DNA of 6,660 nucleotides from Natrialbaceae archaeon (lineage in GTDB: Archaea > Halobacteriota > Halobacteria > Halobacteriales > Natrialbaceae): the NCBI GenBank assembly GCA_003552325.1, contig PUKM01000144.1:1-6660 (forward strand), in the 5' to 3' direction. Shown here piece after piece: positions 1 to 5,359 of the stretch; position 1 is the first letter of the stretch; the number at the start of each line of letters is the position of its first letter. The position numbers and the translations under genes were made by a program. The notes under the pieces are model-generated. The model was not told the DNA's origin, did no database searches, and was given only the letters and a program-made list of their open reading frames with translations.

Positions 1-525
1 GCGCATCTCCGCCCTCGAGAGTGACGTTCCGTCGTTGTACAGGTCCTCGATCGCACGACGGACGGCCAGGTCACCAAGTGGGAGAACGTCTGGACGCCCG
101 AGCACGAACACGAGGTACATCCGTGCCGTCCAGTCGCCAATGCCCGTGATCGCGGTGAGCCGTTGGCGGACTTCCTCGTTTGACTGATCGGAGAGCCCCT
201 CTCGAGTGAAATCCTCCTCGTGGAACGCCTGGGCGGTAGTTCGAAGATAGCGGAGCTTCTGGGTGCTTAGCCCCGCCTCGAGGAGTGTCTCATCGGGCGT
301 CTCGAGCACCCGTTCCGGCGTCACGTCGTCGTCGAGGACGTCGAACACCCGCTGTTTGACGGCCATCGCGGATGCCGTCGAGAGCTGTTGGTTGATGATG
401 GAGACCACGAGGCGTTCGTACTCGTCGATGGTGCGGTCAAGTGGGTGTGGCTCGTAACGCTCCACGAGGGGACGAAAGACGGGGTCGCGACGGAGAACTG
501 TCGTGGGATCCGACGTGGTGGTCAT
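1..525 (-). CDS. DNA-3-methyladenine glycosylase family protein (HhH-GPD), C-terminus cut by window edge
   Basis: Base-excision-repair glycosylase that would remove alkylated (3-methyladenine-type) bases from DNA. The frame is open from the ATG at 523-525 to the window edge, giving the first 175 residues. Seen: an N-terminal helical segment with SIINQQLSTASA (residues 42-53, the usual 'QQ-[IL]S' start of the HhH-GPD fold); a helix-hairpin-helix with LTAITGIGDWTA (123-134); then LPLGDLAVRRA (148-158), whose Asp152 sits at the position of the catalytic aspartate in AlkA/Mag1-type enzymes. Haloarchaeal members are about 190-200 residues, so only a short tail is probably missing; whether it carries an iron-sulfur cluster loop cannot be seen. 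The start is supported by a TATA-like box 27 bases upstream. It has no co-directional neighbour in the window. The substrate is inferred from the family, and other HhH-GPD specificities are possible. Confidence 0.9.
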   Translation of the reverse strand, partial: MTTTSDPTTVLRRDPVFRPLVERYEPHPLDRTIDEYERLVVSIINQQLSTASAMAVKQRVFDVLDDDVTPERVLETPDETLLEAGLSTQKLRYLRTTAQAFHEEDFTREGLSDQSNEEVRQRLTAITGIGDWTARMYLVFVLGRPDVLPLGDLAVRRAIEDLYNDGTSLSRAEMR

Positions 526-806
526 CGGTTGAGTCAGGGGTCGGTACATGAAAAGCGTACAGGTCGAGTGAGCGAAAACAGGTTCGTTCTCGCGGAAGTG
601 CAACCTTCGGTTACCCCAGTGTCGGCACTCATCAGTTGGAGCTGGCCCCTGTCTCCCCCTCTCTGGGGCCTGTAACCGGGTGTTTCTGGATGTGCCTTTC
701 CTCCGATCGCGGGTCACACAATTCCCGTTCTCTCAGCCGAGAAACCGGCGTCTGCCCGACGAAACGAACCCCCGACTTTGGGCCACACGAGGGTGGCTTT
801 AGCGAC
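526..806. other. Divergent intergenic region, 281 bases
   Basis: Apart from the glycosylase TATA box I see no gene here. A 6-base inverted repeat GGCCCC (644-649) / GGGGCC (665-670) with a 15-base C/T-rich loop is present and could fold. The frame of the downstream PRC-barrel gene stays open back to 636, but that extension is basic and Ser/Pro/Cys-rich, unlike the acidic protein after 807. No strong TATA box for the plus-strand gene is visible; GACTTTGG near 774-781 is the best weak candidate, and GAGGGTGG at 789-796 is a weak Shine-Dalgarno-like stretch. Confidence 0.5.
548..556 (-). promoter_or_regulatory. TATA-like box of the DNA glycosylase gene
   Basis: On the minus strand this reads GCTTTTCAT, the only T-rich run near the gene start, centred 27 bases before the ATG at 525. 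That is the haloarchaeal spacing for a leaderless transcript starting at or next to the start codon. A promoter assignment from sequence alone. Confidence 0.5.
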
Positions 807-1571
807 ATGAGTAACCCACATACGACGGCGACCGGCTGGATTACCACTGAGACTGATCGGATCAAATCGTGGGCCAGAGACCGGCAGGCCGTTCCCGTCG
901 CCGAGGAAACCGAGGTTGCCCAGTCGTACACGTTCGTCCATCGCGACCAGCTGGACACGCATCACACCGAACTCGAGTGGCCGGAATTTGCCAGCATCCT
1001 CGAGCGACACGATCTGGTGTTCATCCACGCGGACGATGATCCGCCGATCGGTCAACTCGGCTACTTCGCCGTCACCGCCAGGGACCGCGTCGTCTACGAG
1101 ACGAACATCGAACCCGACGTGCTCGAGCGGACGCTCCGCGACGAGCACACGATTCCCGTCGATCTCGAGGCTGCTGTGCTCGAGGAGGACCGTTCGGGGC
1201 AGGCGGACGAAATCGTTATCCTGGGCGGTGCCCCGGAATCCGTTGATTACGAGGCACCGATGGCTGGTGGCGTGATCGTCCGTGGAGCAGACAGTGACCG
1301 GCGGGGCACCGACGTGTCACCAACGGACCGGGGGAAGCCGGTCGTCGACGCGACGGGTGCTCGACTCGGGACGGTCACGGGTGTCGAATCGGGGACGCAG
1401 TTGCAGGTGGACCCGACGACCGGTCTCGGCGACCGCTTGAAAGCGCGGCTTGGCTGGGGTGGGCCACCGAGAGAACCGTTCACTGTCGACCTCGAGCACG
1501 TCGAGCGCATTACAGACGAGCACATCGTCCTCGACCTCGAGCGCGAGCACCTGTCTGACAACACCGAGTGA
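807..1571 (+). CDS. PRC-barrel domain protein with uncharacterised N-terminal domain
   Basis: A 254-residue acidic, soluble protein with no signal peptide or membrane segment. Residues about 176-245 read as a PRC-barrel: GKPVVDATGARLGTV, a strand pair with QLQVDPTTGLGDRLKARLGW, and a closing ERITDEHIVLDL. The '[VY]DP..GL.D[RK].....GW' stretch is common in haloarchaeal PRC-barrels. PRC-barrels bind RNA or proteins (RimM, photosynthetic reaction centre H subunit, CdpA/CdpB division proteins in haloarchaea). The N-terminal half (WITTETDRIKSWA, 11-23; WPEFASILERHDLVFIH, 58-74) resembles a short haloarchaeal alpha/beta module with an 'I..WA......PV ... W.EF...LE..DL.F' pattern, but I cannot name it. 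The start at 807 is chosen because the in-frame upstream extension to 636 has non-haloarchaeal composition. The gene is monocistronic and converges on engB. The specific role is unknown. Confidence 0.8.
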   Translation: MSNPHTTATGWITTETDRIKSWARDRQAVPVAEETEVAQSYTFVHRDQLDTHHTELEWPEFASILERHDLVFIHADDDPPIGQLGYFAVTARDRVVYETNIEPDVLERTLRDEHTIPVDLEAAVLEEDRSGQADEIVILGGAPESVDYEAPMAGGVIVRGADSDRRGTDVSPTDRGKPVVDATGARLGTVTGVESGTQLQVDPTTGLGDRLKARLGWGGPPREPFTVDLEHVERITDEHIVLDLEREHLSDNTE

Positions 1572-1581
1572 TCGTATCGAC

Positions 1582-1621
1582 CACGGATCTCCGTGTCCCT
1601 CGAGTCGGAACCAGTCGAGGG
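1582..1621. terminator. Two tandem inverted repeats between convergent genes, possible bidirectional terminator
   Basis: CACGGA (1582-1587) and TCCGTG (1590-1595) are perfect complements; as RNA this is a 5-bp stem with a 4-base ATCT loop. CCCTCGA (1597-1603) and TCGAGGG (1615-1621) form a perfect 7-bp stem with an 11-base loop. Both lie in the 67-base gap between the PRC-barrel stop and the engB stop. Neither is followed by a clear U-run, so termination is inferred from position; archaeal terminators usually depend on U-tracts more than on hairpins. Confidence 0.35.
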
Positions 1622-1638
1622 CCACGTGACCGTCGCAG

Positions 1639-2262
1639 TTAGAAATAAGTGAACAGGTCGTCTCGTTGCTGGGCGTGGAGGTGCGCCCGGACAGCCTCGT
1701 TGAGTGGTTCGATTCGGCCAGCTTTTGCCCTGATCGGTGCGATCGTTTCCTGCCACTGTTTCCAGGGAGGATGGAGGCCGAGGCGGTCACAGAGGTCGTC
1801 GAGACGTTCGTCCCTGTCGTCGACTTTGTCCATTTTGTTGACGGCGACGACCGTCGGGATGTCTAACTCCTGGAGGAAGTGATACATCTCGACGTCGTAG
1901 GGGATCTCGCCCGCGCTCGAGTGACGATCGATAATATCGATGACGCTCTTCCCGTCGACGACCAACACACCGACGAGAATCGAGTCGGCGAACGTCTCGA
2001 GGTAGCGGACGATGTCGGTTTTGATCTGTTCCTGTCTGTCGGCGTGGACGCCGCTCATGAAACCAAACCCGGGGAGATCGGTGATGACGAAATCCGTCGC
2101 GGTCCAATCGTAGTGGTTCGGTTCTCTGGTGACACCGGGTTTCCCCCCAGTGTCGAACTGGTGGCCCGTAATCTCACGCATCAACGTCGATTTGCCGACG
2201 TTCGATCGACCGACGAGCACGACTTCGGCGCTTCGGTTTGGCCGACTCTCGAAAGCAGTCAT
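1639..2262 (-). CDS. engB: Probable GTP-binding protein EngB
   Basis: A TRAFAC-class GTPase of the EngB/YihA/YsxC family, 207 residues, the usual family length. All G motifs are visible: G1 GRSNVGKST (18-26), G2 threonine in KPGVTREP (41-48, Thr45), G3 DLPGFG (62-67), G4 NKMD (142-145), and a G5-like RAKAG (178-182). G1-SNVGKS with DLPGFG is diagnostic of EngB as opposed to Era/Der. Bacterial EngB acts in late 50S ribosomal subunit assembly; the same role in archaea is an inference. The start is ATG at 2260-2262: a GTG 21 bases further upstream (2281-2283) is in frame, but a CTTAAG TATA-like element lies 26 bases before the ATG, which fits a leaderless message starting at that ATG. The gene follows a small zinc-ribbon gene by 45 bases and converges on the PRC-barrel gene. 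Confidence 0.96.
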   Translation of the reverse strand: MTAFESRPNRSAEVVLVGRSNVGKSTLMREITGHQFDTGGKPGVTREPNHYDWTATDFVITDLPGFGFMSGVHADRQEQIKTDIVRYLETFADSILVGVLVVDGKSVIDIIDRHSSAGEIPYDVEMYHFLQELDIPTVVAVNKMDKVDDRDERLDDLCDRLGLHPPWKQWQETIAPIRAKAGRIEPLNEAVRAHLHAQQRDDLFTYF

Positions 2263-2284
2263 ACCGGGGGTTCGGCGGGCCACG

Positions 2285-2292
2285 GCTTAAGG
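2285..2292 (-). promoter_or_regulatory. TATA-like box of engB
   Basis: The minus strand reads CCTTAAGC, centred about 26 bases before the engB ATG at 2262, inside the 45-base gap after the zinc-ribbon gene. It suggests that engB can be transcribed alone, and it decides the choice of ATG 2262 over the upstream GTG, which would lie inside the promoter spacing. Confidence 0.5.
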
Positions 2293-2307
2293 ACGGCGAG
2301 GTGTCGC

Positions 2308-2478
2308 TCAGTCTTTCCAGGTCCGGAGACACCGTTCAGAACAAAAGTCGTCGTGAACCACCTGTCCGTCGACGACCGAGGGCAGGGTGCGACGATTCGG
2401 TGCCTCCTCGAGGACAGTGTCACAGACCGCACACGTCGTGACGTCTTCTTCGCCGCCGTCGGGTTGCAATACTGCCAT
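2308..2478 (-). CDS. Small CxxC/CxxxC zinc-binding protein (DUF7576-like)
   Basis: A 56-residue protein, ATG at 2476-2478 and TGA at 2308-2310. It carries four cysteines as two knuckles: CAVC (Cys16, Cys19) and FCSERC (Cys46, Cys50), 26 residues apart, the layout of a treble-clef/TRASH-like zinc finger and of the short haloarchaeal DUF7576-type proteins. The 'FCS..C' second knuckle is typical of these. Codon use and acidic composition match the neighbouring genes, which supports real coding despite the short length. It lies between the PGF-CTERM gene (52 bases upstream) and engB (45 bases downstream), all on the minus strand. No TATA box stands at the usual distance from its ATG, so it may be read from an upstream promoter. 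Function is unknown; protein or nucleic-acid binding is the usual guess for such fingers. Confidence 0.85.
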   Translation of the reverse strand: MAVLQPDGGEEDVTTCAVCDTVLEEAPNRRTLPSVVDGQVVHDDFCSERCLRTWKD

Positions 2479-2530
2479 CCTGTCGATGAGAAAGGGTGGC
2501 TGTCACTTGAACGAACCTGTTGTGGCGGTA

Positions 2531-3652
2531 TTAGCCAACGAACTCGGTTTCCTGGCTCCTTCGGCGACGTATTCCGAGTAGAACGCTCAGGACAGCCACG
2601 GCGAGCATCGCCCCGACGAGTCCGAATCCGGGAAGTCCGTCGTCGGTGTCGGACTCGTTTGCACCACTGCCATCGTCACCGTTTTCTGGCGTTTCATTGT
2701 CGGGCACCGACGCCTCACCCGAGGACTCGTTTGACTCGGACGCCGACTCATTGCTCGGAGCTGTATCGTCATCGCGGTCATCAGACTGGACGTCAGCATC
2801 GTCGCTCTCATCGTCACTCGAGCCAGCACCGTCGTCTGTTGGGTCCACATCATCACTCTCGTTCTCACCGGTTTCGCCGCCCTCAATGCCGGTCAACTGG
2901 AGGACGACGACTACCTGGCCGTGTGAGAGGGGTTCACTGTACGTCCAACCACCACCCGCTTCCTCGTAGGAGACGGCATCCTCGAGCGGGTCGACTGCCG
3001 AATCCCAGGCCTGATCGTCCTGTTGGACGTAGCCGACGAGGTCGATATCGTCTGCGTGTTCGCCCTCGATCTCGGCCTCGCCGTACTCGATCTCGCCGTC
3101 TTCAGGGAGCCCGTGCCACTCGATGCAATGACTGTCGAGGTAGCCATCACCCTGTGGAACGTCGTCGCTTGTTCCAAACTGGTCGGCATCGATCGGCCGC
3201 TCGTAGTGATCTGCCATCGGGAACTCGACGACGAATGGGTCGGCACTCGAGTGCCACTCTATGCTCTCACCGGTTGGAATCGTGACGGTGGTGTCCGGGA
3301 TTGACTCACCCGTCACCGGATCACCCGCTTCGTTGAGCAGGGTCACACAAATTTTCCCGGAACCGCTCCCGAGGTAGGGGCTTCGATACTCGTCTCGAGG
3401 GTTGATGTAACTGATCCAGGATTCGTCTGCCGCCGTCGCTTCGTACCATTCATCGCCTGGTTCTGGGGCTGGCTTTTCGATCGCAGGTTCGGAAACGTTC
3501 TGTTCGCTTTGGCCGATCGCTGCATCCTGTGTCACCCCGTCGGGGCCCCCGACGAAGAGAACGCCCGCGCTGAGAGCCGCGAGGGTGAGAGTCGTTCCGA
3601 TCACCAGTAAAACGATTCGCCCCCGCGTCTGTCGTGTCTCTTGTGTACTCAT
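2531..3652 (-). CDS. Secreted PGF-CTERM sorting-domain protein
   Basis: A 373-residue cell-surface protein. Seen: a signal-anchor helix at about 12-34; a globular part at about 65-255; an Asp/Ser/Glu/Asn-rich linker (256-338) with several N-x-S/T sequons (N264, N301, N308, N319, N332; also N52); then LPGFG (340-344), a hydrophobic helix to about 361, and RRRR (362-365). That tripartite end is the PGF-CTERM signal, which archaeosortase A processes before lipid attachment in the S-layer envelope. The linker probably spans the S-layer and is likely N-glycosylated. The globular part has two cysteines (C102, C176) and clustered histidines (H134, H149, H175, H180), with the short motif EWH occurring twice; a metal site or disulfide is possible. 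The ATG at 3650-3652 is preferred over a GTG 12 bases upstream because GGAG precedes it by 6 bases. Transcribed divergently from another secreted protein. Ligand or function unknown. Confidence 0.88.
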   Translation of the reverse strand: MSTQETRQTRGRIVLLVIGTTLTLAALSAGVLFVGGPDGVTQDAAIGQSEQNVSEPAIEKPAPEPGDEWYEATAADESWISYINPRDEYRSPYLGSGSGKICVTLLNEAGDPVTGESIPDTTVTIPTGESIEWHSSADPFVVEFPMADHYERPIDADQFGTSDDVPQGDGYLDSHCIEWHGLPEDGEIEYGEAEIEGEHADDIDLVGYVQQDDQAWDSAVDPLEDAVSYEEAGGGWTYSEPLSHGQVVVVLQLTGIEGGETGENESDDVDPTDDGAGSSDDESDDADVQSDDRDDDTAPSNESASESNESSGEASVPDNETPENGDDGSGANESDTDDGLPGFGLVGAMLAVAVLSVLLGIRRRRSQETEFVG

Positions 3653-3658
3653 GGTTGG

Positions 3659-3662
3659 CTCC
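3659..3662 (-). promoter_or_regulatory. Shine-Dalgarno-like GGAG of the PGF-CTERM gene
   Basis: The minus strand reads GGTGGAGCC before the ATG, with GGAG ending 6 bases ahead of it. Unlike the leaderless-looking genes in this window, no AT-rich box lies 25-30 bases before this ATG, so a leadered mRNA with a ribosome binding site is the better reading. It also fixes the ATG at 3652 as start, because the upstream GTG (3662-3664) overlaps it. Confidence 0.45.
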
Positions 3663-3740
3663 ACCGGCCGCTGGCGCTGTCATCGGGTCCTCCCTCCCTG
3701 TTGCCCGACGGGTGAGCCGGACGAAAACGGGGTCTCGGAG

Positions 3741-3774
3741 GTCACCGAGGGGCACTCGAGGGTGCCACCGTGAC
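3741..3774. repeat. Two-part stem-loop in the presumed leader of the PGF-CTERM gene
   Basis: GTCAC (3741-3745) pairs with GTGAC (3770-3774), and inside it GGCAC (3751-3755) pairs with GTGCC (3762-3766) around a 6-base loop TCGAGG. Internal loops are 5 and 3 bases. If the PGF-CTERM gene is transcribed from the AT-rich core near 3830, this hairpin would lie in its 5' leader, about 90-120 bases before the start codon. Confidence 0.35.
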
Positions 3775-3785
3775 TGCAGAGACGG

Positions 3786-3855
3786 CGTACGGTGAACGTA
3801 CACTGATCGATGATTGTCATATCTTTGAGTATATTCGACATACCGTACCGTACGG
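3786..3855. promoter_or_regulatory. AT-rich core flanked by GTAC dyads, candidate operator/promoter
   Basis: CGTACGGT (3786-3793) is the exact reverse complement of ACCGTACG (3847-3854). On the left, GTACG (3787-3791) and CGTAC (3797-3801) form a 5-5-5 dyad; on the right, CCGTACGG (3848-3855) is a perfect palindrome preceded by a direct repeat of TACCG. GTAC occurs four times in 70 bases. The enclosed segment contains TATATT (3830-3835 region), the most AT-rich spot between the two divergent genes and a plausible minus-strand TATA box (GAATATAC) for the PGF-CTERM gene. A dimeric regulator binding both flanks is inferred, not shown. Confidence 0.4.
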
Positions 3856-3897
3856 GCCGCATACTTGTCGGTAGGCATGGAGTTCCGCCCGCAGGGT

Positions 3898-3967
3898 AGT
3901 GGTCGAACGATCGGACAGGTGTCCAACAGACACGTGACCACTGATTCTCCGTGCACCGTGATCGGTG
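3898..3967. repeat. Nested inverted repeats, possible structured RNA
   Basis: AGTGGTC (3898-3904) and GACCACT (3936-3942) are perfect 7-base complements enclosing a hairpin GGACA/TGTCC (3913-3917, 3920-3924). Directly after, CACCG (3954-3958) and CGGTG (3963-3967) form a 5-bp stem with a 4-base TGAT loop. The folds lie in the centre of the divergent region, outside any supported gene. Short inverted repeats occur by chance in GC-rich DNA, so this is only a candidate. Confidence 0.3.
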
Positions 3968-4111
3968 GGGCGTGAAAGACGGTGGCGAAAGAAGGGGTCG
4001 CTACACTCGGGGGCGCGTACTGGTCGAGCACCTCCTGACTGCGATCGCTGACGCTCGTGGGAGGGAGTAAGCGCCCATTACGACCGGCATGCACCTGCGA
4101 ACGAACGAATC

Positions 4112-4120
4112 GCTTAAACA
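4112..4120 (+). promoter_or_regulatory. TATA-like box of the DUF7282/CARDB gene
   Basis: GCTTAAACA is centred about 42 bases before the ATG at 4158, which would place transcription start near 4142 with a leader of about 16 bases. A second AT-rich candidate, AATAGT at 4125-4130, is about 30 bases before the ATG and would give a nearly leaderless message. Either one lies inside the longer in-frame version beginning at 4089 and so argues for the start at 4158. Confidence 0.45.
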
Positions 4121-4157
4121 CCCCAATAGTGCTATCTCGAGGAAACGGCCCCTCTCA

Positions 4158-5279
4158 ATGTGTGCACGATTCAATACTCGCTCGCTCAAACTCCTCGCGG
4201 CCACGCTGGTGGCCGTGGCCGTCGTGCTCGGGGCCGGCATCGTGATCGGCCAGGCACCGGCGATGTTCGGTGTCGACGACGAGCCGGAAGCTTCGATTAC
4301 CTTCGAGGATCAAACGAGCAACGGCACGGCCGTCGAGGTCAGTAACGTCTCGCTGTCCGATGGTGGCTTCATCGTCGTGACGAACAGCGCCGGTGACACC
4401 TTGGTCGTCTCTGAGTACCTCGGGGCTGGCTCTCACGAAAATATCACAATTAGCGATCCGGACGAGGATACCGACGCGGAGTTGTTTGGTCGGTTGACGG
4501 CCACGGTGCATCAGGACACGACCGACGACGGCGAGTACACGTTCGAGGAGTCTGACGGCGAAGAAGACCGCCCGTATATCCAGGACGGCTATCCAGTCAG
4601 TGACACGGCGAGTGTGACCCTCGAGGAACACGAGGAGGGCGAAGAACTGGCCAGTGACTCATTCCGTGTCGAGGAGATCGACGTTCCGTCCCCAGCCTCG
4701 ACGAACGAAAGCGTCCCAATCGATGCCGTCGTGCACAACCCAACCGATGTCGACACGCGACAGGCAGTCGAACTCCGTGTCGATGGCGAGGTACTCGAGC
4801 GACAGATCATCGATCTCGAGGCCGCTGAATCCAGTGATATCAGCTACTCCCTCGATACCAGTACCCTGGAACCAGGCGAGCGGACGATTGGCGTCTATAC
4901 GACCGATGACGGGGCCCAGGGCCTCCTCGCGGTTGAGTACGATATCGAGCCCACCCTCGAAATTCTCGAGGAAGGCGACGGTGAGGTGTTCGTCAACGCG
5001 TCACTGCCCGAAGACGGCTTTCTGACGGTCGAAAACGAGTCAGCGATCGTTCGTGGCACCAGTGACAATCTCACGGCAGGCGACCACGAAAATGTCACTA
5101 TCGACTACGACGATGGAGCCGACGACGGTGACGAGACGCTCAGCGTGGTTATGTACGCTGGAAGTATGGATGGATACGACGAGGAAGATGGGTTCCCGGA
5201 CGCCGACCCGATCACCATCGACGGGGAGGCTGTCCAGGTGGCGATTGCCGATGACGACGATGACCTCGAGGCCGGGTGA
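4158..5279 (+). CDS. Secreted DUF7282 and CARDB domain protein
   Basis: A 373-residue extracytoplasmic protein. Seen: a basic N-terminus and hydrophobic helix at about 10-31 followed by QAPA (32-35), a plausible signal-peptidase site; a DUF7282-type domain at about 45-155 with the family pattern VxFEDQ, GGFIVV, YLGAGSHENITI, TTDDGEYTF and a PY; a CARDB-like adhesion/Ig-fold domain at about 168-262 (VHNPTDVDTRQAVELRVDG, LEPGERTIGVY); and a second, weaker DUF7282-like copy at about 265-365 (DGFLTVEN, LTAGDHENVTI). It ends in DDDDDLEAG without a C-terminal membrane anchor, so it is either released or held by an uncleaved signal helix. N-x-S/T sequons (N55, N63, N95, N183, N280, N293, N304, N312) suggest glycosylation. 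ATG 4158 is preferred to an in-frame ATG at 4089 because the latter adds a long basic stretch before the signal peptide and would swallow the TATA box. No enzymatic motif seen; binding or adhesion is inferred from the domains. Confidence 0.88.
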   Translation: MCARFNTRSLKLLAATLVAVAVVLGAGIVIGQAPAMFGVDDEPEASITFEDQTSNGTAVEVSNVSLSDGGFIVVTNSAGDTLVVSEYLGAGSHENITISDPDEDTDAELFGRLTATVHQDTTDDGEYTFEESDGEEDRPYIQDGYPVSDTASVTLEEHEEGEELASDSFRVEEIDVPSPASTNESVPIDAVVHNPTDVDTRQAVELRVDGEVLERQIIDLEAAESSDISYSLDTSTLEPGERTIGVYTTDDGAQGLLAVEYDIEPTLEILEEGDGEVFVNASLPEDGFLTVENESAIVRGTSDNLTAGDHENVTIDYDDGADDGDETLSVVMYAGSMDGYDEEDGFPDADPITIDGEAVQVAIADDDDDLEAG

Positions 5280-5320
5280 GTACGCTCTCCCTGGTATTGG
5301 TCCCGACTCTACAGTGGTTT

Positions 5321-5352
5321 TGCACGACAAGTGTCGCCCGTGCACGCGACAA
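5321..5352. repeat. Direct repeat and alternative hairpins upstream of the RFC gene
   Basis: TGCACGACAA (5321-5330) and TGCACGCGACAA (5341-5352) are near-identical direct repeats starting 20 bases apart, about two helical turns. TGTCG (5332-5336) between them can pair with CGACA in either copy: with 5325-5329 as a tight hairpin, or as TGTCGC/GCGACA (5332-5337, 5346-5351) with an 8-base loop. The element sits 42-73 bases after the stop of the surface-protein gene and just ahead of the RFC TATA box, so it could be an operator or part of a terminator. A TTTT run at 5318-5321 precedes it. Confidence 0.35.
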
Positions 5353-5359
5353 CCGACCG

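Larger units (their letters stand above)
3653..4157. other. Divergent intergenic region between two surface-protein genes, 505 bases
   Basis: The longest gene-free stretch of the window. It contains, in order: a Shine-Dalgarno-like site, a two-part stem-loop (3741-3774), an AT-rich core at about 3807-3843 flanked by GTAC-containing dyads (3786-3801 and 3842-3855), nested inverted repeats at 3898-3967, an 8-base palindrome GCGATCGC (4041-4048) and the TATA-like box for the plus-strand gene (4112-4120). Several short open frames cross it, but none has the acidic composition or a recognisable domain that would make it a convincing gene. A regulatory region, possibly with a small RNA, is the best description. 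Confidence 0.6.

Noticed and set aside
636..806. N-terminal extension of the PRC-barrel protein
   Set aside because: The frame is open, but the extension is Ser/Pro/Cys/Arg-rich and lacks the acidic composition of the protein after Met at 807.
632..1148. Minus-strand open frames opposite the PRC-barrel gene (632-958, 714-1148)
   Set aside because: No recognisable motifs; antisense shadows of a gene with a clear PRC-barrel domain.
1879..3285. A 468-codon open frame on the plus strand
   Set aside because: It lies antisense to engB, the zinc-ribbon gene and the PGF-CTERM gene, all of which have recognisable motifs. Its product becomes Arg/His/Pro-rich, the usual shadow of an acidic gene in GC-rich DNA.
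3680..3862. A short minus-strand frame (MSNILKDMTI... near the AT-rich core)
   Set aside because: The N-terminus looks passable, but the rest is Ser/Gly/Pro-rich without any motif, and it lies in what is better explained as a leader and promoter region.
3877..3975. A 32-codon plus-strand frame inside the divergent region
   Set aside because: No motif, no haloarchaeal acidic bias, and it overlaps the inverted repeats; length alone is not evidence.
4041..4048. GCGATCGC palindrome as an operator
   Set aside because: A single 8-base palindrome in GC-rich DNA with no second copy nearby is not enough to call a site.
3450..4121. A 223-codon open frame on the minus strand spanning the divergent intergenic region
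   Set aside because: The product is basic and Arg/Pro-rich with no domain, and it overlaps the start of the PGF-CTERM gene in another frame. A shorter version starting near 3880 would be slightly more plausible but has the same composition problem.
4089..4157. Upstream start for the DUF7282/CARDB protein
   Set aside because: It would add 23 mostly basic and polar residues before the signal peptide and would place both TATA-like candidates inside the coding region.
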